From: UTCFX2 sp002050125 | GTDB lineage: Bacteria > Chloroflexota > Anaerolineae > Anaerolineales > UBA4823 | Length of the DNA: 64,000 nt | Reading direction: 5' to 3' | Assembly (NCBI GenBank): GCA_027494035.1 | Contig: JAOSJQ010000018.1 | Location: 1-64,000 of the forward strand | In this document: in pieces, positions 55,238-63,878 of the stretch | Numbering within the stretch: the stretch's first letter is position 1 | Layout: each line of letters opens with the position of its first letter | Notes under the pieces: model-generated | What the model was told of the DNA's origin: nothing | Database searches by the model: none | Seen by the model: only the letters and a program-made list of their open reading frames with translations | Position numbers and translations under genes: made by a program

Positions 55238-56122
55238 TCAACCTTGTCTGGGAACCAATGCTTCAGTTTTCAGTGCGCCTGCCACTATCCAGACAGGCTC
55301 AGTGAGAACCCCTTCCTGAGTAATCTGTTCACTCGTCGTGAACCAAAACACCCGCCCGCCTCCGACTTGCTCCGCCTCTTCCCGCAGGTTCTCCAACCGC
55401 TTCGGTCCAGACGTGACAGTCAGCACACGCAAACTGCGCGTCCCATATCGGCGCTCGTACTGTCCGCTGGCAATGTACGCCTGGTAAGCCAGAACTTTGT
55501 CGCGAAAACGGGCCCGCGTCATCGTTCCCCGGTCGAGTTCCAAAAAGAAACACGCTCGGCCTTGGGGAACTTGCAACACACAGTAGCCATCCGGGATCAG
55601 TGATACGGTGCGTTTCCGTCCTTGCGGTGTCTGAATGACCACCCGGTCATAATCGGCCTTAAGCTGGTAATCATCGAGCCACATCTCCAGCGTGTATCCC
55701 TGCTCTCGCGCGGCCACCATCACCGCCACGCGAAAGTCATTGATTTGCAGCAAGTGCTCCAGAAACAGCGGGCTCAACTCCTGGTTGTTGGGCGGCTTTC
55801 GGATATCCTTCGGGCCACAATCCAGCACTCGTCGTAGTACGTCCACACCTCGCTTGCCTAGCACATAGAGCGCTGGACTGCTAGCCAGTCCTCCCAGTGT
55901 AGGCAGAAAATGCCGGTCCAAAAAGCCGTGTTGGTACAGCCGCGACAATCGGTACGAAGCCGTACTCTGCGAGCCGAAATACAGCGCTTGCAGTTGGTCT
56001 CCGCGCATTATTCGGAAGTCATGTACCGCCTTCAGGATTTCGATGTCTCGCTCCATCAGGCGCATGGGCGGGGGTTCGTCCGCTCGCCGGTTGCGTGGTA
56101 ATCGCCCCATGGGTTGTCTCAA
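55238..56122 (-). CDS. Replication-relaxation family protein
   Basis: 294 residues. N-terminal winged helix PPPMRLMERDIEILKAVHDF then RIMRGDQLQALYFGSQSTAS. The middle has the family's LFLEHLLQINDFRVAVMVAA, and a beta-rich C-terminal half includes SLIPDGYCVLQVPQG, FFLELDRGTMTRARFRDKVL and YGTRSLRVLTVTSGPKRLEN, which resembles a nuclease-like or relaxase-accessory fold. Such proteins sit beside coupling ATPases on plasmids and are believed to act at the transfer or replication origin. Its start overlaps the stop of the ATPase gene upstream (4 bp). Confidence 0.8.
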   Translation of the reverse strand: MRQPMGRLPRNRRADEPPPMRLMERDIEILKAVHDFRIMRGDQLQALYFGSQSTASYRLSRLYQHGFLDRHFLPTLGGLASSPALYVLGKRGVDVLRRVLDCGPKDIRKPPNNQELSPLFLEHLLQINDFRVAVMVAAREQGYTLEMWLDDYQLKADYDRVVIQTPQGRKRTVSLIPDGYCVLQVPQGRACFFLELDRGTMTRARFRDKVLAYQAYIASGQYERRYGTRSLRVLTVTSGPKRLENLREEAEQVGGGRVFWFTTSEQITQEGVLTEPVWIVAGALKTEALVPRQG

Positions 56123-58812
56123 TCGAAATCGGAAACCGTGCCCTTTGGGCGCTGACGCAAGCGCTTTTCATAGCGCTCTTCCATCCACGCCTCGACCTCC
56201 TGCCGAGTCCAGGGCGTATACTGCAAAATCGACGATTCCCGGATACGCGCTTCGCGCTCGTCGGCGTCAGGCGGCTCCTCGGGTGGTGGCAGGGTTTGGA
56301 TAGTAAACGCAGGCACCGTCTTGCCGTTTACCTGCATCTTCACCGCCGCCTGGAAGCGGTCAAAGTTCATCAGGTTTTCGGGCGTGAGGTTGGGCTTCAA
56401 ATATCCAGATAGCGCCTTGGCATCATCAGGGCCACAGGCAAACATAATCGCCGCGCCCGCGTTGCCCAGGATCGACTCTAGCGTGCTGCCTTTGAGCTGG
56501 CCCAAGTACTGGTTAGCTGCCGTCAGGCTTAGCCCGAACTTACGCGCCTCGGAGAACACCACCGGCAAAGCCGTCGTCACAAACTGCTGGACCTCCTCAA
56601 CAAACAAGTAGAATGGCTTAACTTCCTCATTCTCACTGGCTCGCCTGGTCATGGCCGCCATCTGGAAGTCGGTTATGAGCATCGCGCCCAAATTGGCTTG
56701 CTCACTGCGCGTCTCGTCGCTGTTGAGGTTGGCCAAGAATATCTTGCCGTCATTGAGAATACTCTTGAAGTCCAGGCGGTGCGGGTGACACACCATGTTT
56801 CGCACCGCACTGTTGCGGTAGAAAATGCGGATACGATTCAGTACCGGCTCACGGACCTGGGCTTGCATTGCCTCGCTAAGCCGGTCGTATTCGTCAAACC
56901 AAAACTCCAACGCCACCGGGTCTTTGACCTGTTGGAGTAACTCGGTCCGGTACTCGGCGTCCATCATGATGCGCGAGATGTCGCGCGGAGTAGCGTTCTG
57001 CTCATACATGAGCGCTACCAAGGCGCTGTAGAGCACGTTCTCCATCCGAGTGCGGCTCCAGTCCTCGGCGTAGATCTTCTTGAGCACGCCCATCACCTGG
57101 CTTACTGCCGCGTCACGCGGCACACCCTCCGGCACGGCAAAGGGATTCAGCGGAGCAGGATAATCGGTCTGGGCGAAGTCAATGAGCACCACGTCATCTT
57201 CGCGCTCAGGGGGAATGCTGCTGCGCAGAATTGACCGTACTAGACTACCGTGAGGATCAATCACCCCCACCCCTTCTCCGGCAAGAATGTCCTGGGTGAT
57301 GATGTGATGCAGCGTGGTGGATTTGCCCACACCGGTCTTGCCAACCATGTATACATGCTGGGCTCGGTCAGTATCCGCTAGGACAATGGGTGTACGTTGG
57401 CCTGAGTGGATGTTCTCGCCAATCACCACCCCCACATGATCGTGAACAGCAGCAGTTGGCGCGGCTACATTTCCTTCGGCGGCCCACATGATTTCCTTCG
57501 CCTGAAAGCCTTTGTGTGGTGGGTGCCAAAGGCTGGCGATTTCCTCAGGAGTGAGAATCAGACGGGTTCGTTTCCACCTTTCCCCGGCTCCGGTCGCCCA
57601 TTGGTAGATCAAAGAAAGGCTGCTGTAGCGCTGCTCTTGACCATCATTGGTGATCGAGCGGATTGAGTCTGGCCAGGGCTCTTCATCCCACACCAGCGCA
57701 TTGTACGGATCGCGCACAAACTGCCAGATCTGGCTATCCACGGTAGCCAACTCCTGCACTCGCGTCCGGACTGGGCTGTCAATCATTACCGACAAAAAAC
57801 ACTGGTACAGCGGACGGCTGAGCTTCTGCTCGGCCACAGCTTGGTCGCTGGGCCGATATTTCTCGACACGCTCCTGGCGGAGACCTGCGGCATCTGCAAT
57901 CAGATTCAGGCCGGTGGTTGATACAAATTGCAGGGGATTCACCGGGCTGGATGTAATCATCTTCTCCCCTAGCGGGTGCGCATACTCGGCGGGAACCGAC
58001 AACACAACGCTATAGGTGATACGCTCCCCTGGCTGAAGATTAGACATGGCTTGAGTAACCGCAGCCAGCGGATCGAAGCTTTTTAGATCATCCACAGACT
58101 TGATAGGCCAGATAAAATCTGCCCCTTGCCGGAAAAACAGCACGTAACGATAAAACGGAAATTCTCTCTTCTCACCTTCGTCGGCTCCCCATTCCACTTC
58201 GGCGTTGGGATAGTACGTGTTGATCGCCCTCAAGATGTGGTCTGGGTGCAGATCGCTGCGCCAGTCGGTAATCTCCCACCAGATGCGATTGGGCTCGGCC
58301 ACAATCCGCAATGCCAGATGAATGGTGGTGCGCAGTAGGTATTCAGCAAAACGCCGGGCGGTCTCGGTTTCGAAATTCTCGCCTTTGGGCAAGACAATTC
58401 GATAGCGACGCGGCTCGGCCAGAGGTTTTTGGGAAATGATAGCTTCGTTATTGGAGTTGTCGGTGTCTTCGGTAGATTCAGTAAATTTCTGCAAGAGCAG
58501 TATTCCAAAGATCGCCCCGATACCGGCGAATACATAGCTTGAGTTGCCTGGTAGTGTTAGATAAGTCAGCACGAAAGACACGGCAAGTCCTATCGCGAAG
58601 AAAGCCTTCCTTTGCTGGTTATTGCCCACAAATCCACCGAGTGATCGGTTCTCAAACGGACCTTCCAGCGAATCAGGAAGTTTGGGAGCAGTATATTTCT
58701 GCCAGGCGAAGATGCCCAAGGCTGCCAATATCCCGGCAAACAAACCGATGATGCCCCAGACCATGCTGTTGAGTGTTTCGACGACGGGATCGTCTTCACT
58801 TTGATAAGGCAT
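56119..58812 (-). CDS. Membrane-anchored coupling-type ATPase (VirD4/HerA-like)
   Basis: 897 residues. Two membrane regions at the N-terminus (~17-38 and ~70-110: MVWGIIGLFAGILAALGIFA; AFFAIGLAVSFVLTYLTLPG, VFAGIGAIFGILLL). A large middle domain follows, then the motor: MVGKTGVGKSTTLHHIITQD (Walker A, ~490), GVGVIDPHGSLVRSI, FYLFVEEVQQFVTTALPVVF (Walker B) and NQYLGQLKGSTLESILGNAG. This is the DUF87/TraG-like class of DNA pumps used in conjugative or mobilisation systems. The gene overlaps the replication-relaxation gene downstream, so the two act together. No relaxase of a known class is visible in the window. Confidence 0.85.
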   Translation of the reverse strand: MPYQSEDDPVVETLNSMVWGIIGLFAGILAALGIFAWQKYTAPKLPDSLEGPFENRSLGGFVGNNQQRKAFFAIGLAVSFVLTYLTLPGNSSYVFAGIGAIFGILLLQKFTESTEDTDNSNNEAIISQKPLAEPRRYRIVLPKGENFETETARRFAEYLLRTTIHLALRIVAEPNRIWWEITDWRSDLHPDHILRAINTYYPNAEVEWGADEGEKREFPFYRYVLFFRQGADFIWPIKSVDDLKSFDPLAAVTQAMSNLQPGERITYSVVLSVPAEYAHPLGEKMITSSPVNPLQFVSTTGLNLIADAAGLRQERVEKYRPSDQAVAEQKLSRPLYQCFLSVMIDSPVRTRVQELATVDSQIWQFVRDPYNALVWDEEPWPDSIRSITNDGQEQRYSSLSLIYQWATGAGERWKRTRLILTPEEIASLWHPPHKGFQAKEIMWAAEGNVAAPTAAVHDHVGVVIGENIHSGQRTPIVLADTDRAQHVYMVGKTGVGKSTTLHHIITQDILAGEGVGVIDPHGSLVRSILRSSIPPEREDDVVLIDFAQTDYPAPLNPFAVPEGVPRDAAVSQVMGVLKKIYAEDWSRTRMENVLYSALVALMYEQNATPRDISRIMMDAEYRTELLQQVKDPVALEFWFDEYDRLSEAMQAQVREPVLNRIRIFYRNSAVRNMVCHPHRLDFKSILNDGKIFLANLNSDETRSEQANLGAMLITDFQMAAMTRRASENEEVKPFYLFVEEVQQFVTTALPVVFSEARKFGLSLTAANQYLGQLKGSTLESILGNAGAAIMFACGPDDAKALSGYLKPNLTPENLMNFDRFQAAVKMQVNGKTVPAFTIQTLPPPEEPPDADEREARIRESSILQYTPWTRQEVEAWMEERYEKRLRQRPKGTVSDFD

Positions 58813-59112
58813 GTCACTCCTTATGGGAAATTGCGAAAACGTTAAGTGTGTAATCTGGTAACGTTATATATCAACTCTGTTTATTTGGGAAATTGGCCCA
58901 GATGGCTCAACAGAACCGCGCGAAGTCAGTCCCCGCTGGAGGGCAAAGTGGCCTAACTTTGTTTTTATCCTCCAGCGTCTTCGCTCAGGCCGGGCGTCGA
59001 AGCTCCGATCTCTTGCATATAGAACGGAGCCAAGACTTGACTCCGCGCTGGTAATGGCAGCGGCACCAGCTTGTGGTGTTTGCCGATTGGAGCATACCAC
59101 TAAGCGGCCCGC
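58813..59112. other. Intergenic 300 bp, nothing coding recognised
   Basis: It contains an imperfect repeat pair cggagccaagacttgactccg near 59026-59046 that could fold into a short hairpin, and otherwise no open frame with family resemblance. It may carry the promoter of the coupling ATPase (minus strand). Confidence 0.35.
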
Positions 59113-60018
59113 TCAGAGCCCGAAAATACGGTTAGAGTTTGGAAAGAGACCCGTTGGTCGCTCATCACCCCCACGAAGCCAAATTGGGTCGTTTAAGACG
59201 CTCTGACGCGTCACTTTGTCGGCGGTTGTGAATAGAAAAACTTGTGCGTCTTTACCCGCCGCGATTTCCGTTTGTTGTTTGAGGTTGTGCATTCGCCGCT
59301 CGCTGGTCGTCACCACGAGCCAGCGACCGGACTGGAAACCAAATCGCTGCTTATATTCGCGGCTGCGCAGGTAGGCAACACCGGGGAGGACTTTTTCGCG
59401 GGCAAAACGGGGATTATCTTCGGTCGCACAGTCAATTTCCAGCAACAATCGTGAGTACTGCTTGCCTTGCTTGATGACGAAGAAACCATCAGGGCGAATC
59501 AAGCGCTTGGCTTTTTGACCGTTGGCCTGCCGGTATTCCACCCTATCCGGGTACGCCCAAAATTCACCCTCAGGAATCCACTGCTCCAGGGTGAAATCCG
59601 ATTTATCGTCACACGCCTCCATTACATCCAGACGGAAATCGTTAACTGCCAGATCGTGTGCCAGTTGTGCCCAGCGCGGCTCCCGGCGATACTGAAACTC
59701 CTTGAGCCCTAAGCCCTGCAATCCGGCCACATACGTCGCCCCGCGCTTTCCCAGCCAGTACACCATGCAAGGCAAGCCAGCTCTTTGTGCGCGACTGGGC
59801 TTTTCCAGATAGCCGTGTTGAAACAACATGCTCAAGCGACCTCTCGTCTGACGCTCGCCGGTGAAAAACAATCGGCGAATCTGGTAGTCGCTTAGCACGC
59901 CGTCAAAGGTGTGGACTGTTTCCATGATGCGCTTGTCGCGCTCGGTGAGCAGCATGGGCGGGGCGGTTTTTGGTCGCCTGGCCTGAGCAGGCGCTCTTTT
60001 GAGCGGGAAAATCTCCAT
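59113..60018 (-). CDS. Replication-relaxation family protein, paralogue
   Basis: 301 residues, a divergent paralogue of the protein at 55238-56122. Winged helix PPMLLTERDKRIMETVHTFD then GVLSDYQIRRLFFTGERQTR. The core is LAHDLAVNDFRLDVMEACDD, and the C-terminal half has LIRPDGFFVIKQGKQYSRLL, LEIDCATEDNPRFAREKV and GRWLVVTTSERRMHNLKQQT. ATG 60018 (Met-Glu-Ile-Phe-Pro). Two paralogues flanking the coupling ATPase imply distinct sites or partners, for example replication versus transfer. Confidence 0.78.
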   Translation of the reverse strand: MEIFPLKRAPAQARRPKTAPPMLLTERDKRIMETVHTFDGVLSDYQIRRLFFTGERQTRGRLSMLFQHGYLEKPSRAQRAGLPCMVYWLGKRGATYVAGLQGLGLKEFQYRREPRWAQLAHDLAVNDFRLDVMEACDDKSDFTLEQWIPEGEFWAYPDRVEYRQANGQKAKRLIRPDGFFVIKQGKQYSRLLLEIDCATEDNPRFAREKVLPGVAYLRSREYKQRFGFQSGRWLVVTTSERRMHNLKQQTEIAAGKDAQVFLFTTADKVTRQSVLNDPIWLRGGDERPTGLFPNSNRIFGL

Positions 60019-60070
60019 TTGTTGCAGTGTACTGGATGCCGAAAGGCTTTTCTACCCCACCCAACGCTCA

Positions 60071-60457
60071 TCACCACACCTGGTAGCAGACGCGGCCAAG
60101 TTCCGGAGTTTCCCCCGTCGGCCTGTAAGGCCGACCGCCGTGGGCGAGCGTGGTGGCTGGCGAACCTGTGAAGTCAGCTGCCCGCGTCTGCCGCCCCCGC
60201 TCAAATTCACCTACGAGACCGAAACATAAGCTCATATCATGTGCGAAATGTTCAGGTAAAAGGCGGCGGCGACCACGGCGGTCGGGCTTCAAACGCAGCG
60301 CCAGCCAGTGCAGAAGGCCGACGGGGGGTCGCCTGACGACGGTGGGGTTGAAAGTAACTGGTGAATTGGCTGACCTCTGGTCGATCAATGGAACCGGTGG
60401 AGTGAATACCCTGCCCGAGGAAGGCGACAAGGTGCTGGCGCAACTTTTCTCCGTCAC
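60071..60457 (-). CDS. Possible small protein, uncertain
   Basis: An open frame of 128 residues ending 52 bp before the replication-relaxation gene on the same strand. The C-terminal part (LPEHFAHDMSLCFGLVGEFE) looks protein-like, while the beginning is Ser/Pro/Arg-rich. An overlapping frame (GEKLRQHLVAFLGQGIHSTG) upstream looks equally good, so a frameshifted gene spanning ~60071-60500 is possible. No family recognised. Confidence 0.25.
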   Translation of the reverse strand: MTEKSCASTLSPSSGRVFTPPVPLIDQRSANSPVTFNPTVVRRPPVGLLHWLALRLKPDRRGRRRLLPEHFAHDMSLCFGLVGEFERGRQTRAADFTGSPATTLAHGGRPYRPTGETPELGRVCYQVW

Positions 60458-61122
60458 TCCTCTTCCCGCCGCGCCTTATGCGGGGGTATTGGAGGGAGTG
60501 ACGTGGAGATCTGCCCCAGAGCTCCAGTTGCAGCCAGCATATTCGTCGAAAAGAAAAAAAGGCAATAAGCCCAAACTTCATCTTAGTTCTCTGCTTTTTC
60601 TTCTCTGTATATTATTAGGCGGAAGATTTTTCCGGTCTTGTTCGGAAAATATTTCCTCTCTAGAACGGAAGATTTTTCCGGTCAGAAAAACATCGTATGC
60701 ATCCGTTGTTTTCTTGATTTTTTGCCTGAAAGTATATCGCCAGCATTGCCCCGTTCTGACGTGCAAGAGGGACCGGAACTGCTATCAAGTGGTTACATGC
60801 CTTATTGATGGGGGTCTGTATTCCTTCCCAAATAGACGTATGGCGTAATGCTGTAATGAAAACCCCACGTGATTCCTCACGTGATAGATCGGAACATTTA
60901 TCAAGTAATCGACTACGTGAGGTATCACTTGATGTACCGCGTGGATTATCACGCACATACGTAAAATATCGCGTGAATATTGGCGTAGAATTCCACGCAA
61001 GAGCAGCGTTTTTAGTGCTTTTGATTGGGCTTAAGCCTGGTAAAACTACTGAATGCATGGGGACTATTGCTATTGCTTCCGCTCTAGAACGGAAGATTTT
61101 TCCGGTCAGAAAAGCACCGGAT
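60458..61122. repeat. Repeat-rich noncoding stretch, candidate replication origin
   Basis: It contains three copies of CGGAAGATTTTTCCGGTC (60620-60637, 60666-60683, 61090-61107). The last two sit in an identical ~32-bp direct repeat that also includes ctctagaa. Between them, at 60866-61000, are eleven related heptamers (CACGTGA, CGCGTGG, TACGTGA, CACGCAC …) on a 12-bp period with one 8-bp register step between 60950 and 60958. The AT-rich stretch at 60580-60720 could melt easily. It lies directly after the HTH and RHH genes of the replication operon, where an origin is expected. Confidence 0.6.
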
Positions 61123-61485
61123 TTATGGCTGTTTTTGCCAGAAAGACGCCTTAAGGTGCACCACATACAGATTGGGCCTGCCTTGTCCCCGGCGTTTAAT
61201 CTCAACGAGCTTTACCGTCTCGAGCTCCTTAAGCCACGAGCGCACGCTGCGGTCGGTCACACCCATATCCTTACCCAGGCGCTCCTGGCCCGGAAAACAC
61301 TCGTGCATTTCGCGGGCGTACTTGAGAAGCATGGCATAGGTAAGCTTCGCGCCAACAGAAATCTCGTTGCTTTCGAGGATAAAGTTCGGAACACCGGTCC
61401 AACCCCTGGTAGTGGCGGCATCTGCCCCCTGAACGATGAGGTTGCGATCTTGAAAAGCTTGTGTGCTTCCGAGTAGCTCCATCAC
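61123..61485 (-). CDS. HTH protein of replication operon (HTH_36-like)
   Basis: 120 residues. NEISVGAKLTYAMLLKYARE then CFPGQERLGKDMGVTDRSVR and SWLKELETVKLVEIKRRGQG is the winged helix-turn-helix common in plasmid and phage initiator proteins. It starts inside the stop of the preceding RHH gene (ATGA), and its own stop lies 15 bp from the third CGGAAGATTTTTCCGGTC copy. A role in binding the origin repeats is plausible. Confidence 0.75.
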   Translation of the reverse strand: MMELLGSTQAFQDRNLIVQGADAATTRGWTGVPNFILESNEISVGAKLTYAMLLKYAREMHECFPGQERLGKDMGVTDRSVRSWLKELETVKLVEIKRRGQGRPNLYVVHLKASFWQKQP

Positions 61486-61862
61486 TCCTTCCCGGTGGAG
61501 TCAGGCTGCTCCACCTTGCCAAGAAAATCCCCAATGATGTAACGGTAAAGCTCTAGCTTTTTGACATTGAGTTGTCGGGCCAGATCGTCGAGTTCTTGTT
61601 GCCATTCATGTGGCACTTCTGCCTGGACCTTGACCTTGAGTTCATCGCGTAAGCGAAAACTGAATCCCTGGATGTCATCTCGACTTGGCAGGTCACGTAC
61701 AACCTCACGTGAGTTCTCGCGTGGGATGTCGCGGGAGTTATCAAGTACCGGCGTGGGCTTCACCGTGGGTTCTCGCGTGGTTTTCCACGTGGACTCTTGG
61801 GTGGATTCCTCTTGCTCGCGTTGCATAGCCTGAGCATAAACCGAAATGGCCTTATTCGACAT
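61482..61862 (-). CDS. RHH-type DNA-binding protein with repeat-encoded linker
   Basis: 126 residues. The C-terminal part has the ribbon-helix-helix order: KVKVQAEVP strand, HEWQQELDDLARQLN helix, KLELYRYIIGDFLGKV helix. Residues ~20-65 are a Ser/Arg/Pro-rich linker (NSRDIPRENSREVVRD) encoded by the 12-bp heptamer array at 61694-61804. The coding sequence is therefore itself built from the same DNA repeats found in the noncoding stretch at 60866-61000. The start overlaps the ATPase stop by 11 bp. Probable partition or copy-control protein, possibly binding its own gene. Confidence 0.65.
   Translation of the reverse strand: MSNKAISVYAQAMQREQEESTQESTWKTTREPTVKPTPVLDNSRDIPRENSREVVRDLPSRDDIQGFSFRLRDELKVKVQAEVPHEWQQELDDLARQLNVKKLELYRYIIGDFLGKVEQPDSTGKE
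61694..61804. repeat. 12-bp-period heptamer array inside RHH gene
   Basis: CACGTAC, CACGTGA, CGCGTGG, CGCGGGA and CAAGTAC start at 61694, 61706, 61718, 61730 and 61742. After an 8-bp step GGCGTGG, ACCGTGG, CGCGTGG, CACGTGG and TGGGTGG start at 61750, 61762, 61774, 61786 and 61798. Period and step are the same as in the array at 60866-61000. Confidence 0.65.
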
Positions 61863-62691
61863 GATTCTCCTCTAGTAGGTGGTGTTCATCTACAGCGTAG
61901 GTTGCACTCTCCGCTGTAGCTTTTTCTAGTCGGTTGGCAAAGGCGTGGGTGAGGGCAGAATTGCTGACCTTCACGAGATCGCGGGGCAAACCCTTGGTGT
62001 GCTCGTAGATGACCTCAAAAGCTGCATCTTCAAACGGCAATGGGAGCACACCACCCGCTGTTTTCCAGCGGTGCTCCATCATGGCGCGTGCGTCTTCCTT
62101 AGTAAGCGGGGAAAGTACACCAAACTGGGCTACTCGACTCATGAGCTCGCGGCGCTGTTTGAGCAGCGGAATGAGCTCTAACTGACCAAACAGAATGATC
62201 TGGATGAGCCGCTCGTTTTCGAGCATCATGTTGGTCAGCGTTTTGATCATGCCCAACATGTCGCGGTCTGGCCGCACGCTGTTGTCCAATTCTTGGGCCT
62301 CGTCTATAAGCAGAAGGGGAGTACGACCCTCAAGGACTTCCTTGGCCAGGAATTCCTGTAACTGGTCGAACGCGCCTTGCTTGGTGCGCGTTGGATTGAG
62401 GCCAAACTCTCCGGCGATAGCCTTGAGTAGGGCGGTGTCACTTGTCTGGTTGGTGTAGTTGAGCACAGCGATGGTGTAGGCTTCGTGATCGAAGCGCTTG
62501 CGCAGCATATTCAGAATTGTGGTTTTTCCCATACCCACATCACCGTAGACCACGGCAAGGCCGCTTTTGTTACGAATGGCGTACTCGCACTTGGCGACGC
62601 TCTCGGCGTGGCTTGGTGCCAGGTAGAAATACGTTGGGTCGGGCGAGGTGGTGAAGGGATTGTGTTGGAGATTGAAATACTGGCGGTACAT
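61852..62691 (-). CDS. ExeA-like AAA+ ATPase, copy 2, intact
   Basis: 279 residues. N-terminal MYRQYFNLQHNPFTTSPDPT, Walker A YGDVGMGKTTILNMLRKRFD (49-68), Walker B LLLIDEAQELDN and sensor region IILFGQLELIPLLKQRRELM. It is nearly identical to copy 1 at 10908-11632 up to LPRDLVKV, and supplies the C-terminus lost there. ATPases of this family (ExeA, TniB-like) act as regulators of DNA-handling complexes. Here it follows the primase and precedes the RHH and HTH genes, so a helicase-loader or initiator-ATPase role is the best inference. Confidence 0.85.
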   Translation of the reverse strand: MYRQYFNLQHNPFTTSPDPTYFYLAPSHAESVAKCEYAIRNKSGLAVVYGDVGMGKTTILNMLRKRFDHEAYTIAVLNYTNQTSDTALLKAIAGEFGLNPTRTKQGAFDQLQEFLAKEVLEGRTPLLLIDEAQELDNSVRPDRDMLGMIKTLTNMMLENERLIQIILFGQLELIPLLKQRRELMSRVAQFGVLSPLTKEDARAMMEHRWKTAGGVLPLPFEDAAFEVIYEHTKGLPRDLVKVSNSALTHAFANRLEKATAESATYAVDEHHLLEENHVE

Positions 62692-62705
62692 ATGGTGTGC
62701 GGCGT

Positions 62706-62726
62706 CGTGTCAATGCGGCTGACACG
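62706..62726. promoter_or_regulatory. Inverted repeat upstream of ExeA-like ATPase copy 2
   Basis: CGTGTCA - 7 nt - TGACACG, 14 bp upstream of the ATPase start. Arms are identical to copy 1 (11647-11667) while the loop differs (atgcggc against gcgttgt). Confidence 0.5.
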
Positions 62727-62842
62727 AGCGCACCATCATCAAAGCATGTTGAACTATGGCTGTCAACGACCCAAAATCGGTCGGTCATACCGCAATAACG
62801 CAAGAAGCTGAAGTCCAGGGAAAATCGTCAGTTATGGCTTTC

Positions 62843-63835
62843 TCAGCGCGGCAGAAGCATGTCCGCGAGCGACTTTATGGTCGCGGTGAAGCTGGCATCC
62901 ATTCCCTGATGTCCTCGCCATTTCATCCAGAAGTCGATGATACTGCCGCCCCCGCAGCCAGCATAACAATGCCAGAAGTTCTCCTCTCGGTTCACGCCGA
63001 AGCTCTTGTGTTGATCTTCATGGAACGGGCAGCAGCCGGTCGCGTTCTGATCGAGCTCGACGTAGCGCCGCACGAAATCGTAGACGCTGATCGAGTTCTT
63101 CAGGCGCTCGGATAGCGTGGCTCCGGCTGGTTCAGGGCGGGGTTCTGGAAAAAGCGGCTTGACCTGGGAAAGGTCAACGCTCGACTGCTTTAAGCACACT
63201 TGCCGGATATAGGCAGGCGGCACAATCTGTGGCACCGACATAATGCGTACTTGCTCGCGCACGCTAGGCGCAATGGGCGCGCCTTCAGGGGTGACGAAAT
63301 AATACCGTTGGCCGGTCAGGCGGTGCTTTCCGAGCGGCAAGCGAACCAACGAGCCGGGGCCGGTTTTGAGCTCGGATTGCTTTGGGAATAGCTCAATGCC
63401 TTGCAGGTCGTAGCGTCCAAGGAGGCGCTGCCCAAACTGCCGGGCTGATGATCCTGGGATGGGGGAGAAGAACAGCCACAAATGTCCGCCGCGCCGGGAG
63501 GGTTCCAGATAGGCAGTGATGCCATCTTGTTCCAGGTCTTTCGTCATTTTGAGGAGCTCAGCCCACTGTTCAGGCGTGTCGGCATCCAAACAGAGCCAGC
63601 GGGCCTGATCGCGCTCATCCAGCGCATACGCGCCGAGCGTCATTATCCCCTTGATGTGTGCTTGTAAGTAGTCGAGTTGGAAACGACGTTTGAGGGTGAG
63701 GTATCGTCCGTCCTCAGTCTGAATGGGATAGCAGTCCTGACGAGGAATGAACGTCTTGGCATACCGACGCAAGATGTCCCGGTCTAGCTCTGGAGATGGT
63801 GGTTTTTCCCTGCCCCTCACACGAACATTATACAA
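62843..63835 (-). CDS. Primase-polymerase (AEP) with CHC2 zinc finger, copy 2
   Basis: 330 residues, same length and TTG start as copy 1. The catalytic WLCLDADT, SRRGGHLWLFF and RLPLGKHRLTGQ motifs and the C-terminal zinc finger (CPFHEDQHKSFG … HCYAGCGGG) are all kept. Differences from copy 1 are scattered substitutions, many conservative, so both copies appear to be under selection. The reading frame upstream of the TTG is open but encodes a shadow of the antitoxin gene. It lies in the order antitoxin-primase-ATPase-RHH-HTH. Confidence 0.85.
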   Translation of the reverse strand: MYNVRVRGREKPPSPELDRDILRRYAKTFIPRQDCYPIQTEDGRYLTLKRRFQLDYLQAHIKGIMTLGAYALDERDQARWLCLDADTPEQWAELLKMTKDLEQDGITAYLEPSRRGGHLWLFFSPIPGSSARQFGQRLLGRYDLQGIELFPKQSELKTGPGSLVRLPLGKHRLTGQRYYFVTPEGAPIAPSVREQVRIMSVPQIVPPAYIRQVCLKQSSVDLSQVKPLFPEPRPEPAGATLSERLKNSISVYDFVRRYVELDQNATGCCPFHEDQHKSFGVNREENFWHCYAGCGGGSIIDFWMKWRGHQGMDASFTATIKSLADMLLPR

Positions 63836-63878
63836 AACGGTGGGGACGTATTGGAGTAGCGGCAAGTTTTGGCTGGCT

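Noticed and set aside
60150..61476. Plus-strand frames at 60150-60848 and 60805-61476
   Set aside because: Composition is that of repeats and noncoding DNA; the second is partly antisense to the HTH gene. The repeats explain the apparent sequence regularity.
60866..61804. 12-bp repeat arrays considered as CRISPR
   Set aside because: Units are too short and there are no unique spacers of 25-40 bp; no cas gene is nearby.
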